The notes under the pieces were generated by a model that saw only the letters and a list, made by a program, of their open reading frames with translations, was not told where the DNA came from and made no database searches. This document shows positions 1 through 8,835 of a stretch of 64,000 nt of DNA, piece by piece. Within the stretch, counting starts at the first letter, position 1; each line of letters begins with the position of its first letter. The DNA comes from Catenuloplanes niger. GTDB lineage: Bacteria > Actinomycetota > Actinomycetes > Mycobacteriales > Micromonosporaceae. The stretch spans positions 6,023,001-6,087,000 of the forward strand of contig NZ_JAVDYC010000001.1 in assembly GCF_031458255.1 (NCBI RefSeq), written 5' to 3'. A program made the translations under genes and the position numbers.

Positions 1-351
1 GCGCGCGTGCAGGCGCTCGGCCGCCGCGCCACCCCGCCGGCGCCGCCCGTGCTCAGCGCCGCCGACCTGGTGCTCGATCAGGCCCGCCGGGTTGTCACCC
101 GGGCCGGCGGGGTGCTGCAGCTGACCAACAAGGAGTTCGGCGTGCTGGAGGAGCTGCTCAAGGCGCGCGGCGCCGTGGTCTCCACCGAGGAGCTGCTGGA
201 ACGCGTCTGGGACGAGAACACCGACCCGTTCACCACCACCGTGCGGGTCACCATGAACACGCTGCGCCGCAAGCTCGGCGACCCGCCGATGATCGAGACC
301 GTGGTGGGGGCCGGTTACCGCATCACGTCGTTCTCGGACGCCGCGTCATGA
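1..351 (+). CDS. Response regulator, C-terminal OmpR/PhoB-type DNA-binding part (5' truncated by window)
   Basis: The reading frame is open from the first base, so the receiver domain lies upstream of the window. The visible part is a winged-helix trans_reg_C domain: it contains LTNKEFGVLEELLKARG, then VSTEELLERVWDE, then a recognition helix region VRVTMNTLRRKLGD and the wing ending VVGAGYRI, all typical of OmpR/PhoB regulators. The stop overlaps the ATG of the downstream histidine kinase by 4 nt (ATGA), so the two are translationally coupled and form a two-component pair. The signal and target genes cannot be deduced from this window. Confidence 0.93.
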   Translation, partial: ARVQALGRRATPPAPPVLSAADLVLDQARRVVTRAGGVLQLTNKEFGVLEELLKARGAVVSTEELLERVWDENTDPFTTTVRVTMNTLRRKLGDPPMIETVVGAGYRITSFSDAAS

Positions 352-1490
352 GCCCGCTGATGCGACCCACGCTGCGGCTCCGGCTGACCGTGCTGAACGG
401 GATCCTGCTGGTCGGCGCCGGCGCGATCATGCTGGTCCTGGCCTGGATGCTGATCGACAACGTGCTGCACCCGGCCGACTCGCTGCTGCCCGGCACCCAG
501 GTGGCGCTCGCCGACGGCAGCCGCCTCCCGGTGGAGGTCTGGCAGGACCGGATGGTCGCCGGCGCGCGGGCCGAGCTGCTGGCCAAGGGCCTGCTCGCGC
601 TGATCGCGATCGGCGTCGCCGGGATCGCCGGCGCGTACGTGGTCGCCGGGCGGGCGCTGCGCCCGCTGCACCAGGTCACCGCGACGGCCCGGCGGCTCGG
701 CGGCGAGACGCTGGACCAGCGGATCCGCTACTCCGGCGCGAACGACGAGGTCGCTGAGCTGGCCGCCACGTTCGATGCGATGCTGGACCGGCTCACCGAG
801 TCGTTCGAGTCGCAGAAACGCTTCGTGGCGAACGCGTCGCACGAGCTGCGCACGCCGCTCGCGGTCATGCGGACCGAGATCGACGTCACGCTGAGCGACG
901 ACGAGGCGGACATCCAGGAGTACCGCCGGATGGCGATGGTGGTCCGCGACGCCTCCGAACGCGCGAACGGGCTGGTCGACGCGCTGCTCATTCTGGCCCG
1001 CAGCGAGGCGCAGTCGGGGCGGCGACTCGCCCGGAAGGTGCCGTTCGACATCACCGACGGTGTGCACGCGGCGCTGTCCGCGCAGAAGAACGAGATGGCC
1101 CGGCTGAAACTGGACGTCGCGACCGACCTGCGGCCGGCCGTGGTGGTGGGCGATCCGGGGCTGCTGGAGCGGCTGGCCGGCAACCTGATCGAGAACGCGG
1201 TCCGCTACAACCACCTGCACGGACGCCTGTGGGTCCGGACCGACGTGCCGGCGCCCGGCGTGGTGCGGCTCGTGGTGGGCAACACCGGGTTCGAGGTCGA
1301 CCAGGCCGACGTACCGGGGTTGTTCGAGCCGTTCCGGCGCGGTGGACGCGAGCGGACCGGGGCCCGCGGCAGCGGTCTGGGGCTGTCGATCGTGAACGCG
1401 GTGTGCGAGGCGCACGGGGCGACGGTGGGCGCGGTGGCGCAGCACGGCGGCGGCCTCGAGGTGACGGTGACACTGCCGGGCGCGGTGTAG
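348..1490 (+). CDS. HAMP-domain sensor histidine kinase
   Basis: A 380-residue membrane histidine kinase that would phosphorylate the preceding response regulator. Two membrane segments (about residues 12-33 and 79-103) flank a short extracytoplasmic stretch of about 45 residues. A HAMP linker follows, then the H-box NASHELRTPLAVM (phospho-acceptor His near residue 165), the N-box NLIENAVRYN near 279 and the G-box GSGLGLSIVN near 341. All catalytic boxes look intact. The short sensor loop suggests sensing in or near the membrane, as in small envelope-stress kinases; this is inference. The start is the ATG inside the overlapping ATGA with the regulator gene. Confidence 0.95.
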   Translation: MSPLMRPTLRLRLTVLNGILLVGAGAIMLVLAWMLIDNVLHPADSLLPGTQVALADGSRLPVEVWQDRMVAGARAELLAKGLLALIAIGVAGIAGAYVVAGRALRPLHQVTATARRLGGETLDQRIRYSGANDEVAELAATFDAMLDRLTESFESQKRFVANASHELRTPLAVMRTEIDVTLSDDEADIQEYRRMAMVVRDASERANGLVDALLILARSEAQSGRRLARKVPFDITDGVHAALSAQKNEMARLKLDVATDLRPAVVVGDPGLLERLAGNLIENAVRYNHLHGRLWVRTDVPAPGVVRLVVGNTGFEVDQADVPGLFEPFRRGGRERTGARGSGLGLSIVNAVCEAHGATVGAVAQHGGGLEVTVTLPGAV

Positions 1491-1979
1491 CGGGTCACGC
1501 CGTCCGGCCCGGTTGGCCTGGGGCCGTTCGGTTGGTCCAGCCGATGCGTGTCCCGGTGTCCCGGTGTCCCGGTGTCGCTGGTTCACGGGTGCCCGCTGAT
1601 CGTTGTTGCCGGCGGTGCCGCTGGGGCGGGTAACCGGCGTGCCGGACGCATCACCCGTTCGTTGATCGCGTTCCGCTTCGGCTCCATTTCCCGCACGAAG
1701 CTGATGTTCCCGCTTCCGGCGTGGTGGCGGTCCGCATGCTCCCGCGGGCACCGGTCGGCCGTTGGCCGGCCTTCCTGTCTGTGCCGTGGGTGGTCACCCC
1801 AACCCATGCGGTCGCGGCGTTTTCCCAGGCCGCGCCGTTCGCGGTTGCCTCGCACCGTGCACCGCCGGCGTCGGTGAAGGCCGGCGGACGGGGCCTCGCC
1901 GGCGGCCGATCGGTCACGTTGTCCGGCGGTTATCCACAGGTCTGGTGACGGGCCGGTGGCGGACGGCAGCGTATAAGGC
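1491..1979. other. Gene-free region with microsatellite and dispersed repeat copy A
   Basis: No convincing gene. It contains three and a half units of an 8-bp repeat (CCCGGTGT, about 1548-1577), copy A of the dispersed intergenic repeat, and at 1931-1946 a near-consensus DnaA box (TTATCCACA) just ahead of the next gene. Overlapping open frames here have no ribosome site or recognisable protein content. Confidence 0.6.
1707..1757 (+). repeat. Dispersed intergenic repeat, copy A (core)
   Basis: Core reads TTCCCGCTTCCGGCG, a variable spacer, then CCGCATGCTCCCGCGGGC and ACCGGTC. It matches copies at 12792, 29342, 36793, 48119 and, inverted, 63264. Homology with copy B resumes downstream, at the stretch CCGATCGGTCACG and the TTATCCACAGG that ends near 1946, so the full unit may be about 240 bp. 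It begins about 216 bp after the kinase stop. Confidence 0.8.
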
Positions 1980-2939
1980 GTGTTCGATGGATGGGTCAAA
2001 CGGCAGCGCGGCGTGGTCGCACGCTGGCAGGCGCTCGCCGGCGGCTACACCCGGTCGGGGATCGAGAAGCAGCTGATCGAGGGCCGTTGGCGGCGCCTCG
2101 CCAACGGCGTCTACGCGACCTCACCCGGCCAGCTCAGCCGCGTGGCCGAGCTGTGGGCCGCGGTGTTGGCGGCCGGCAGCGGTGCCATGCTCAGCCACTA
2201 CTCGGCGGCCGAGATCCTCGGCCTGACCGCCGGCGGCCTCGGCCCGATCCACATCACGGTCCCGGCGGGCCGACACCCGCAGCGGATGTCCGGGGTCGTG
2301 ATCCACCGGTCCCGGCGCGCGGCCTGGATCCGCCATCCCACCCGGTCCCCGCCGGTGACCCGCGCCGAGGAGGCGGTCCTCGACCTGTGGGAGGTCGCGG
2401 CCGACCTGGACGAGGCGCTCGGCTGGGTCGCGATCGCCTGCGGCCGGTTGGCGACCTCGCCGGAGCGGCTGCTCCTCGCCTTGCAGTCCCGCCTGCGGGT
2501 GCGGTGGCGGGCCGAGCTGATGGCCGCGCTGCGCGACGTCGGGACCGGCTGCCGCTCGCTGCCGGAGCTGCGCTACCTGCGCGACGTGGAGCGCGCACAC
2601 GGGCTTCCGGAGGGTGAGCGATGGCCGTGCGGCGCCCGGTCGATGCGCGAGACGCCGGCCGACGAGTGGGGCGCCGGGGTGGTCCTCTACCCGGCGTTCG
2701 GCACCAGCGTGCACCTCGGCGACGAGCAGCCGGCCGAGAAGACCGCTCCGGCCACGCCGTCCCCGGCGGTCACGGAGCTCGCCGAGACGTTACAGGGAAG
2801 GGTGTTGCGCTATGTCGACGCGGACGTGCTGGAGCGACCGTGTGATGTCGCTGACCAGGTGGCGGAGGCGCTCCGGCGGCACGGGTGGCGGCGCCATCCC
2901 CGCCGCTGTTCTCCGTCGTGCGGCGCACTCACCCCGTAG
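1980..2939 (+). CDS. AbiEi-antitoxin-like / DUF559-type protein with degraded nuclease motif
   Basis: A 319-residue protein of the large actinobacterial family with an AbiEi-like N-terminal winged helix (residues about 1-70, including IEKQLIEGRWRRLANGVYAT) and a C-terminal Vsr/DUF559-like endonuclease-type domain. The C-terminal part retains family features such as VLERPCDVADQVAEALRRHGW and a closing Cys pair in RRCSPSCGA. The region where relatives usually carry a V-E-L-D-G-type catalytic strand reads TSVHLGDEQPAEK here, so the acidic catalytic residues appear lost. No AbiEii toxin gene is adjacent. The GTG start at 1980 is the first that covers the N-terminal domain; no strong Shine-Dalgarno is seen. 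Function is unproven; it may be a decayed nuclease or DNA-binding protein. Confidence 0.7.
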   Translation: MFDGWVKRQRGVVARWQALAGGYTRSGIEKQLIEGRWRRLANGVYATSPGQLSRVAELWAAVLAAGSGAMLSHYSAAEILGLTAGGLGPIHITVPAGRHPQRMSGVVIHRSRRAAWIRHPTRSPPVTRAEEAVLDLWEVAADLDEALGWVAIACGRLATSPERLLLALQSRLRVRWRAELMAALRDVGTGCRSLPELRYLRDVERAHGLPEGERWPCGARSMRETPADEWGAGVVLYPAFGTSVHLGDEQPAEKTAPATPSPAVTELAETLQGRVLRYVDADVLERPCDVADQVAEALRRHGWRRHPRRCSPSCGALTP

Positions 2940-3681
2940 GTCCACCGCCCGCGAGCCCGACGCGGCCGGCGTGGTTGATGTGGTTGGCGCGTCCGTTGCG
3001 GTCGGCGGGCCCGACGCGGGCGGGCTACGTGCGGTTGGCGGGTGCGGTGCGGCCGGCAGGCCTGGTGCGGCTCGTGGTCCTGACGCGGCTCATGGTCCTG
3101 ACGCGGCTCGCGGTCCTGGTGTGGCCTACGGGCCCGATGTGGCCCATGGGCCCGGTGCGGTTTGCGGATGCGAGCCTGCCGACGGATTCGGTGCCGCCCA
3201 TGAGGCTGATGCCACTCACGGGTCCGGGACCGGCTGCCACGAGCCGGCCGCCGTCTCGGCCGGAACCTGTCCCAGCGCCGGACCGACCTTGTCCGTTCCG
3301 TGGCCGAAGCCCCACCACGGGTGCCGTGGCGCTCGGCGTGGTCAGCCTCACCGACGTGGCTGCGGTCACGGGCATGGTTCGCTTCACCGATACGGCCGCG
3401 GCGAACGGATTGACCGGCCCTGCCGGTACTACCGCCCTGACCGGCGTGGTGGTCCCGCCGGTGTTGTGGTCGCGACGGCAGTGGCCGGATCGGACCACTG
3501 TTGCCGAGGCGGCGGGTGCGGTCGGTCTCAGCGGCGCTGCGGTCGTCTTGCCGGTGTTGCCGTTACGAGTGGAGTGGCTGAGCCCGACCGATGCTGCCGA
3601 GGCGGCCGGTGTGGCCGGTCCCGGCCGCACCGTTGCGGCGGCCGGTGCGGCCGGTGGCGCTGGAGTCGGCGGCGGGGCCGG
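2940..3681. repeat. Gene-free region with degenerate 18-bp tandem array
   Basis: From about 2951 to 3172 the sequence is a run of about 12 degenerate 18-bp units (for example GTCCTGACGCGGCTCATG followed by GTCCTGACGCGGCTCGCG). The rest is G+C-rich low-complexity sequence. Because the period is six codons, long frames stay open in several phases on both strands. None has a ribosome site or non-repetitive protein content, so no gene is called. Confidence 0.6.
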
Positions 3682-5340
3682 TCAGGCGGGCAGCGTGTCG
3701 GTCGCGCGCCGGACCTCGCGGAGGCGGCGGGTGGTGATGCCGAGCTCATCGGCCACGGCGGCCTCGGAGATGCCGGGGTTGCGGGCCTCTATGTCGGCGG
3801 CCAGCGCGGCGGTCTCGGCGGCGGATCGGCGCGGGCGCGTCGTGCCGGTGCCGTTCGGTGTCGTGGCAGCCGCGCCACCCGGTGCGGCGCCGTCGCCGTC
3901 CGGGCCGGAGCCCGTGCCGCGGTCGGTGCCGGTGCGATCGGTGATCCGGCCGGTGGTCGTCTGCCGGGTGGCCGAGGCCGCGGCCGAGGTGCGGGCCGGG
4001 CTGCGGGTCGCGGCGGTCCCGGTGCGCGGCGCAGGCACGCGCGGCAGCTGATGAGCTGTTTCGTCCGCACGAGCATCGCCCGGCGTGACACCGCCGGACA
4101 TAGCCCTGCCGGATACGGCGGCACCGGTTGTCGTCCTGCCGGATACGGCGGCACCGGTTGTCGTCCTGCCGGACACGGCGGCACCGCTTGTCGTCCTGCC
4201 GGGCACGCTGGCACGGGACGTGGCCCCGCCGGGCACGGTGGCGCCGGACGCGGCCCCGCTGGGCACTGTGGCACCGGATGCGGGAGCGGCGGGCTCGGCG
4301 GCGGATTCGGCGTCGAGCCCGCCGGTGGTCCCGTCGTCCGGCACGGCGGCCCGGCCGGCGAGCGATCCGCTGGCCACGGAGATGCTCGCGCGGCTGCGCG
4401 GGCTGGCGCCGCCGCGCACGCCCCGGGCGACCGGGCGGCCGCTGAGTGCGGCCTCCACGGCGGCGGCCACGTCGGAGGCGAGCATCGGCTGGGAGCCGGT
4501 GGTGGTCAGCGGGTCCCGGTCGCGGCGTGCGCCGGCGGCCACGGCCATCGCGCCACCGGCGGCGAGGCGGTCGGCGGTGTGCCGGCGGTCGGCCGCGTCC
4601 ACCAGGCGGTACTCGTCGGTGGCGTACCCCTGTTCGTGCGTGGCGTCGGCGAACTGCGAGCTGGCGCCGGCGGTGCCCAGCGGGCGCGGCACCAGGGCGG
4701 CGATGCCGGGCACGTCGTCGTCGGTGAGACGGCCCTGGTCACCGAACCACTCCTCGCCGGAGTCGGATTGGGTGACCGGCGACGTGGCCGGCCGGTGATC
4801 CGCGGCGACCGGGCCGGCGGCGCGCGTGCGGGTCCGGTCCGGTGCGATGTCGTCCGGCGCGACCCGGACGGCCGGCCCGGCCGGCCCGGTGGCCGGCTCG
4901 CCGGTCGTCAGCGCGGCGGCCTCGGCGGCGGCCCGCTTGGCGGCCTGGGCCTCGGTGATGCGGCCGCCCAACTCGATCAGGCAGATGGAGGCGACCACGA
5001 TCAGGCCGTCCACCGAGATCGGCAGCAGGTAGGCGCTGGCGCCCGTCTCGCCGTACTTGGCGGCTACGCCGGCCATGTGCCAGTAGGAGATCCAGGCCGC
5101 GATGCCGGCGATGGCCGCCGTCGCGACCATCCGGATGAACGCGAGCGACTTCCGATGGACGGGGACGCGCGAGATCAGTTCCACCGTGAGCAGCAGAGCG
5201 AAGGGAGGCCAGGCGGCGATGGTTTGGCTGATCGGATTGTCGACGGCATGCAGAACGTTGGCGACCACCGAGGCGGCGACACCCAGCAGCAGGGTTGCGC
5301 GAACGGCCCAGCGGATGCGGAGAAGCTGGGGGAGGGTCAC
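3682..5340 (-). CDS. DUF2637 membrane protein with long repetitive tail and C-terminal HTH-like segment
   Basis: About 552 residues. The first ~125 residues form a DUF2637 domain with four membrane helices (including LLLGVAASVVANVLHA, IAAWPPFALLLTVELIS and LLPISVDGLIVVASICLIE). This family is common in actinomycetes and often lies near plasmid-transfer or DNA-related genes. A Pro/Ala/Thr-rich cytoplasmic region follows, including a ten-residue repeat (SGRTTTGAAV, encoded by 30-bp units at about 4108-4285). The last ~50 residues (EAAVADELGITTRRLREVRR) look like a helix-turn-helix. GTG 5340 is preferred because GGAG lies 8 nt upstream; a TTG nine codons further upstream (5367) is possible. The role is unknown; a membrane-tethered DNA-binding protein is a reasonable inference. 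Confidence 0.85.
   Translation of the reverse strand: MTLPQLLRIRWAVRATLLLGVAASVVANVLHAVDNPISQTIAAWPPFALLLTVELISRVPVHRKSLAFIRMVATAAIAGIAAWISYWHMAGVAAKYGETGASAYLLPISVDGLIVVASICLIELGGRITEAQAAKRAAAEAAALTTGEPATGPAGPAVRVAPDDIAPDRTRTRAAGPVAADHRPATSPVTQSDSGEEWFGDQGRLTDDDVPGIAALVPRPLGTAGASSQFADATHEQGYATDEYRLVDAADRRHTADRLAAGGAMAVAAGARRDRDPLTTTGSQPMLASDVAAAVEAALSGRPVARGVRGGASPRSRASISVASGSLAGRAAVPDDGTTGGLDAESAAEPAAPASGATVPSGAASGATVPGGATSRASVPGRTTSGAAVSGRTTTGAAVSGRTTTGAAVSGRAMSGGVTPGDARADETAHQLPRVPAPRTGTAATRSPARTSAAASATRQTTTGRITDRTGTDRGTGSGPDGDGAAPGGAAATTPNGTGTTRPRRSAAETAALAADIEARNPGISEAAVADELGITTRRLREVRRATDTLPA
4108..4285 (-). repeat. In-frame 30-bp tandem array in the DUF2637 gene
   Basis: About five to six units of 30 bp (plus-strand start GCCGGATACGGCGGCACCGG), the first two nearly identical and later ones diverging. 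They encode ten-residue repeats in the linker of the DUF2637 protein. Confidence 0.8.
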
Positions 5341-5566
5341 CGGTATCGCTCCATTCGTCGGCGACAAGATCCGTGATTATGTCGCAGACATCCTGAACCG
5401 GGAATGTTTCCTGACCGAGTATCTCCGGAACGTTCGGCGTGTCGCTCTTGACGAAGGCGGAAATCGTTACCTTCCGTTCCATCGTGGAGCCTTGCGTGGG
5501 GCGCCGAACGACGGCCGCCCGCCTCCTCGCCGGTGGCGTGGGGGCGGGCGGCCGGAGAACCGTGCG
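5341..5566. other. Intergenic region with a possible small open frame
   Basis: Between fadB and the DUF2637 gene. A minus-strand frame from ATG 5482 reads protein-like for ~48 residues (MERKVTISAF ... FPVQDVCDIITDLVADEW) before running into the DUF2637 gene out of frame. Its third-position GC is only about two thirds, well below the neighbours, so coding is not established. The stretch may be the DUF2637 leader. Confidence 0.35.
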
Positions 5567-7633
5567 TCAGGCGAGCGAGGCCGTGCCCTTCGGCAGGAAT
5601 CGCCGGCCGGTGACCGACTCGGACGTGCCGGTGCGGTCCAGGTACGGCGTGATGCCGCCGAGGTGGAACGGCCAGCCGGCGCCCAGGATCATGCACAGGT
5701 CGACGTCCTGCGCCTCCGCGACCACGCCCTCGTCGAGCAGGGTGCGGATCTCCTGGGCGAGACCGTCGAGGACCTTCTGACGTACCTCGTCCGCGGAGAG
5801 CGGTGTGTCGCCGACGGTCAGCAACGCGGTGACCGCCGGGTTGATCTCGTCGTCCACCAGCAGCGGCAGGCGGGCGTCGGCGAGCGCCTTGAGGTTCGCG
5901 CTGAGCGGGAACCGGTCCGGGAACGCCGCGTGCAGCGTCTCCGTCACGTGGTAGGCGATGGCCGGCCCGACCAGCTGCAGCAGCGCCAGCGGCCGCATCG
6001 GCAGGCCCAGCGGGTCGATCGCGGAGTCCGCGACCTCCAGCGGCGTGCCGGCGTCGATCGCCGACTGGATCTCCGACAGGAAGCGGACCAGCACCCGGTT
6101 GGCGACGAACGCGGGCGCGTCCTTGACCAGCACGCAGCTCTTCCGCAGCTGCTTGCCGACCGCGAACGCGGTGGCGAGCGCCGCGTCCGAGGTCTGCTCG
6201 CCTCGGATGATCTCCAGCAGCGGCAGCACCGCGACCGGGTTGAAGAAGTGGAAGCCGACCACCCGCTCCGGGTGTTCCAGGTCCGCGGCCATCTCGGTGA
6301 CGGACAGCGAGGACGTGTTCGTGGCCAGCACCGCCTCCGGAGAGACGATCTTCTCCAGCTCCGCCCAGACCTGCTTCTTGACGGACAGCTCCTCGAAGAC
6401 CGCCTCGATGACGAGGTCGGCGTCCGCGAAGACCGACCGGTCGACCGAGCCGGTGACCAGCGCGCGCACCTTCGCCGCGGTGCCGGCGTCCATCCGGCCC
6501 TTGCCGACCGCCTTGTCGATCTCGGCGTGTACGTACCCGACGCCCTTGTCGACGCGCTCCTGGTCGAGATCCGTCATCACGACCGGGACCTGCAGCCGGC
6601 GCGCGAACAGCAGGGCCAGCTGCGACGCCATCAGGCCGGCGCCGACCACGCCCACCTTGGTGACGTCCTTCGCGTGCACCGGCGACGGCGCACCGACCGG
6701 CTTCTTCGCGCGGCGCTGCACCAGGTCGAAGGCGTAGAGACCGCTGCGCAGCTCGTCACTGAAGATCAGGTCGGCGAGCGCCTGGTCCTCCAGCGCGGTG
6801 CCCTCCGCGAACGAGGCGCCCTTCGCGACGCCGATCAGCTCCAGCGCCCGGTTCGCGGCCGGGACCGCGCCGTGCAGGCGCTTGTCCAGCATCGCCTTCG
6901 CGAAGTAGAGCACGCCGTCCCACGAGTCACGGTCGACCTCGGGACGCTCGACCGTGATCGAGCCGCCGACCACGCCCGCGGCCCAGGCCAGCGACCGCTC
7001 CAGGAAGTCGGCGGGCTCCAGCAGCAGGTCCGCGATGCCCATCTCGGCCGCCTGCTTCGGCTTGAGCATGCGGTTCTGCGTCAGCGGGTTCTGGATGATC
7101 ACCGTGGCCGCGTTCGCCGGGCCGATCAGGTTCGGCAGCAGCTGGGTGCCGCCCCAGCCCGGGACCAGGCCCAGCGATACCTCGGGCAGCGCGAGCGCGG
7201 CGGCACCGGACGAGAGCGTCCGGTAGTGGCAGTGCAGCGCCAGCTCCAGGCCGCCGCCCATCGCCGCGCCGTTGATGAACGCGAACGTCGGGATCGTGCT
7301 GTCCTTCAGCCGCGCGAACACGCGGTGGCCGAGCCGGCCCAGTTCCAGCGCCTGCGCGTGCGTCTCGAGCAGCGGCACGCCGGTGAGGTCCGCGCCGACG
7401 CAGAAGACGTACGGCTTGCCGGTGATCGCGATGAACGCCGGCTCCGCCGCGAGCGCCTGGTCGATCGCCTCCGACAGCGACGCCAGCCCGCCCGGGCCGA
7501 ACGTGTTGGGCTTCTTGTGGTCGAAGCCGTTGTCCAGCGTGATCAGCGCGACCTGACGGTCGACGCCCGGCACCCGGACCAGCCGCAGCAGCGACTTCGT
7601 CACGACCTCGGAGGGAAAGGAGATCTCCGTCAT
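5567..7633 (-). CDS. fadB: Multifunctional enoyl-CoA hydratase / 3-hydroxyacyl-CoA dehydrogenase (FadB)
   Basis: A 688-residue beta-oxidation alpha subunit catalysing hydration of trans-2-enoyl-CoA and NAD-dependent oxidation of the 3-hydroxyacyl-CoA. The N-terminal crotonase domain carries GADLTG and the two catalytic-glutamate segments GGGLELALHC and LPEVSLGLVPGWGG. From about residue 322 the Rossmann domain begins with VGVVGAGLMASQLAL. NTSSLSVTEM and the catalytic-His segment GFHFFNPVAVLPLLEII follow, then the C-terminal dehydrogenase domains. The ATG immediately follows the thiolase stop (TAA-ATG), so the two are co-transcribed and likely form the trifunctional complex, as in mycobacterial FadA/FadB. 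The length fits the family. Confidence 0.95.
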   Translation of the reverse strand: MTEISFPSEVVTKSLLRLVRVPGVDRQVALITLDNGFDHKKPNTFGPGGLASLSEAIDQALAAEPAFIAITGKPYVFCVGADLTGVPLLETHAQALELGRLGHRVFARLKDSTIPTFAFINGAAMGGGLELALHCHYRTLSSGAAALALPEVSLGLVPGWGGTQLLPNLIGPANAATVIIQNPLTQNRMLKPKQAAEMGIADLLLEPADFLERSLAWAAGVVGGSITVERPEVDRDSWDGVLYFAKAMLDKRLHGAVPAANRALELIGVAKGASFAEGTALEDQALADLIFSDELRSGLYAFDLVQRRAKKPVGAPSPVHAKDVTKVGVVGAGLMASQLALLFARRLQVPVVMTDLDQERVDKGVGYVHAEIDKAVGKGRMDAGTAAKVRALVTGSVDRSVFADADLVIEAVFEELSVKKQVWAELEKIVSPEAVLATNTSSLSVTEMAADLEHPERVVGFHFFNPVAVLPLLEIIRGEQTSDAALATAFAVGKQLRKSCVLVKDAPAFVANRVLVRFLSEIQSAIDAGTPLEVADSAIDPLGLPMRPLALLQLVGPAIAYHVTETLHAAFPDRFPLSANLKALADARLPLLVDDEINPAVTALLTVGDTPLSADEVRQKVLDGLAQEIRTLLDEGVVAEAQDVDLCMILGAGWPFHLGGITPYLDRTGTSESVTGRRFLPKGTASLA

Positions 7634-8827
7634 TTACTTCTCACCCTCCCAGGCGGGGTTCTCCCAGATGACCGAGCCGCCCATGCCGATGCCGATGCAC
7701 ATGGCGGTGATGCCGTACCGGACCTGCGGGTTCTCGGCGAACTGGCGGGCCAGCTGGGTCATCAGCCGGACGCCGGAGGAGGCCAGCGGGTGGCCGACCG
7801 AGATCGCGCCGCCCCACGGGTTCACGCGCGGGTCGTCGTCCGCGATGCCGAAGTGGTCGAGGAACGCCAGCACCTGCACCGCGAACGCCTCGTTCAGCTC
7901 GAACAGGCCGATGTCCTCGATGCCCAGGCCGGCCTTGCGCAGCGCCTTCTCGGTCGCCGGGATCGGGCCGACGCCCATCACCTCGGGCTCGACCCCGACG
8001 TACGCGTAGGAGACCAGCCGCATCGCGACCGGCAGGCCCAGCTCACGGGCGACGTCCTCGGCCGCGATCAGCCCGGCGGTGGCGCCGTCGTTGAGGCCCG
8101 CCGCGTTACCGGCGGTGACCTTGCCGTGCGGGCGGAACGGCGTCTTCAGCGTGGCCAGCTTCTCCAGGCTGGTCTCGCGCGGCGCCTCGTCCGTGCTGGC
8201 CAGGCCCCAGCCGGTGGCCGGGTCGCGCACGGCCATGGTGACCAGGTCGGGCTGCAGCTTGCCGTTCGCGTACGCCTTGGCCGTCTTGATCTGCGAGGCC
8301 AACGCGAACGCGTCCGCGCGCTCCTTGGTGATCTGCGGCGCGCGGTCGTGCAGGTTCTCCGCGGTCGAACCCATCACCAGGGCGGACGGGTCGACGAGCT
8401 TCTCCGCGAGGATCCGCGGGTTCGGGTCGACGCCCTCGCCCATCGGGTGGCGGCCCATGTGCTCCACGCCGCCGGCGATCGCCACGTCGTAGGCGCCCAT
8501 GGCGATGCCGCCGGCCACGGACGTCACCGCGGTCATCGCGCCGGCGCACATCCGGTCGATGGAGAAGCCGGGCGTGCTCTTCGGCAGGCCGGCCAGCAGC
8601 GCGGCCGTGCGCCCGATGGTGAGGCCCTGGTCGCCGATCTGGGTGGTGGCCGCGATCGCGACCTCCTCGACCCGGTCCGGCGGCAGCTGTGGGTTACGGG
8701 CCATCAGCTCCCGGATGCAGCGGATCACGAGGTCGTCGGCGCGGGTGTCGGCGTACATGCCACCCGCCTTGCCGAACGGAGTGCGGACACCGTCGACAAA
8801 GACGACGTCCCGAACTTGACGGGGCAC
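7634..8827 (-). CDS. fadA: Acetyl-CoA C-acyltransferase (thiolase, FadA)
   Basis: A 397-residue degradative thiolase performing the last, thiolytic step of beta-oxidation. The nucleophilic Cys is Cys94 in DRMCAGAMTA. The C-terminal half carries NEAFAVQ, the catalytic His in SVGHPLASSG and the second Cys in AMCIGIGMGGS. The start is GTG 8827 with the ribosome site GAGGAGG ending 6 nt upstream. It is first in the operon with fadB. Its ribosome-binding region is part of a 16-bp inverted repeat (8836-8851 with 8933-8948), which could influence expression. Confidence 0.95.
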   Translation of the reverse strand: MPRQVRDVVFVDGVRTPFGKAGGMYADTRADDLVIRCIRELMARNPQLPPDRVEEVAIAATTQIGDQGLTIGRTAALLAGLPKSTPGFSIDRMCAGAMTAVTSVAGGIAMGAYDVAIAGGVEHMGRHPMGEGVDPNPRILAEKLVDPSALVMGSTAENLHDRAPQITKERADAFALASQIKTAKAYANGKLQPDLVTMAVRDPATGWGLASTDEAPRETSLEKLATLKTPFRPHGKVTAGNAAGLNDGATAGLIAAEDVARELGLPVAMRLVSYAYVGVEPEVMGVGPIPATEKALRKAGLGIEDIGLFELNEAFAVQVLAFLDHFGIADDDPRVNPWGGAISVGHPLASSGVRLMTQLARQFAENPQVRYGITAMCIGIGMGGSVIWENPAWEGEK

Positions 8828-8835
8828 AGCGGGCC

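Noticed and set aside
2614-5376. Long plus-strand frame rich in Gly/Pro hexapeptides
   Set aside because: Caused by 18-bp and 30-bp repeats whose periods are multiples of three, plus the shadow of the DUF2637 gene; no ribosome site.
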